Below are positions 7,050 to 7,173 of a DNA stretch of 7,173 nt, piece after piece (within the stretch, counting starts at the first letter, position 1; each line of letters opens with the position of its first letter). The position numbers and the translations under genes are program-made. This DNA is from Methylophaga sp. (GTDB taxonomy: Bacteria; Pseudomonadota; Gammaproteobacteria; Nitrosococcales; Methylophagaceae), in the NCBI GenBank assembly GCA_014762585.1, contig JABURN010000128.1, positions 1 through 7,173 on the forward strand, in the 5' to 3' direction. The notes below the pieces were generated by a model. It searched no databases. It worked only from the letters and a program-made list of their open reading frames with translations, and was not told where the DNA came from.

Positions 7050-7173
7050 TTAGAACCAGTCTTTTTCAATCTTACGAACTTCGCCGGTCTTGGCATCGAT
7101 ATACACTTCCCATTCATTGCCGTCGACATCGACAATTTCAAACTCATAATCCCAGCCTTTGCTGAAATCACGA
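7050..7173 (-). CDS. PepSY-domain protein, C-terminal end only
   Basis: The reverse strand is open from the right edge to a TAA at 7052-7050 and gives 40 visible residues, starting RDFSKGWDYEFEIVDVDG and ending KDWF. The pattern YEFEI-x-D-x-DG-x-x-WEVYIDAKTGEV is a textbook PepSY repeat (two strands, a Gly/Asn turn and a TGEV end), and is better conserved than in the upstream PepSY-like gene. The visible part is acidic (12 Asp/Glu against 6 Lys/Arg). The N-terminus, presumably with a signal peptide, lies past the window. The gene converges on the kinase gene with a seven-base gap. PepSY proteins paired with PhoPQ-type systems are common, so a role in the same response is a reasonable inference, not shown here. 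Confidence 0.85.
   Translation of the reverse strand, partial: RDFSKGWDYEFEIVDVDGNEWEVYIDAKTGEVRKIEKDWF

Noticed and set aside
6983..7171. Minus-strand open frame of 62 codons at the right edge
   Set aside because: The neighbouring minus-strand frame ending at 7050 encodes a clear PepSY repeat; this one has no family features and overlaps the kinase end.

Overview
The window reads as ordinary chromosomal DNA of a gammaproteobacterium. The genes are tightly packed, base composition is mixed at about half GC by eye, and the kinase and regulator closely resemble enterobacterial PhoQ and PhoP. A BCCT osmolyte transporter paired with an outer-membrane porin suits a marine or salt-exposed lifestyle. 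The genus cannot be fixed from the sequence alone. I see no mobile element, CRISPR array, tRNA, rRNA, phage gene or recognisable defence system.

The layout runs left to right as follows. (1) Positions 1-662 hold the 3' part of an endonuclease/exonuclease/phosphatase (EEP) family gene whose start lies before the window. (2) Positions 777-4204 hold a two-gene unit: a secreted beta-barrel porin with an N-terminal coiled coil, then, 38 bases later, a 667-residue BCCT transporter with the long C-terminal domain of BetT. Together they look like an outer- plus inner-membrane uptake route for a quaternary-ammonium or similar osmolyte. (3) Positions 4345-7042 hold four genes on the same strand: a small secreted DUF2845-like protein, a very acidic secreted PepSY-like protein, an OmpR/PhoP-type response regulator and a PhoQ-type histidine kinase. 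The last two overlap by ATGA. (4) From 7050 to the right edge, on the opposite strand, lies the C-terminal end of a second PepSY-domain gene that converges on the kinase gene. A perfect 11-bp inverted repeat sits at this junction.

The most notable points are four. The PhoPQ-like system is bracketed by two small acidic PepSY proteins, while the kinase itself lacks the acidic periplasmic patch of E. coli PhoQ. The kinase H-box carries unusual residues. The BetT-like transporter has glycine where E. coli BetT has the aspartate tied to choline use. The strong stem-loop at the convergent gene ends has no U-tract. None of this proves a new system. The PepSY/two-component module is the best candidate for a sensing arrangement that is not fully described. 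No gene-free stretch exceeds about 140 bases.
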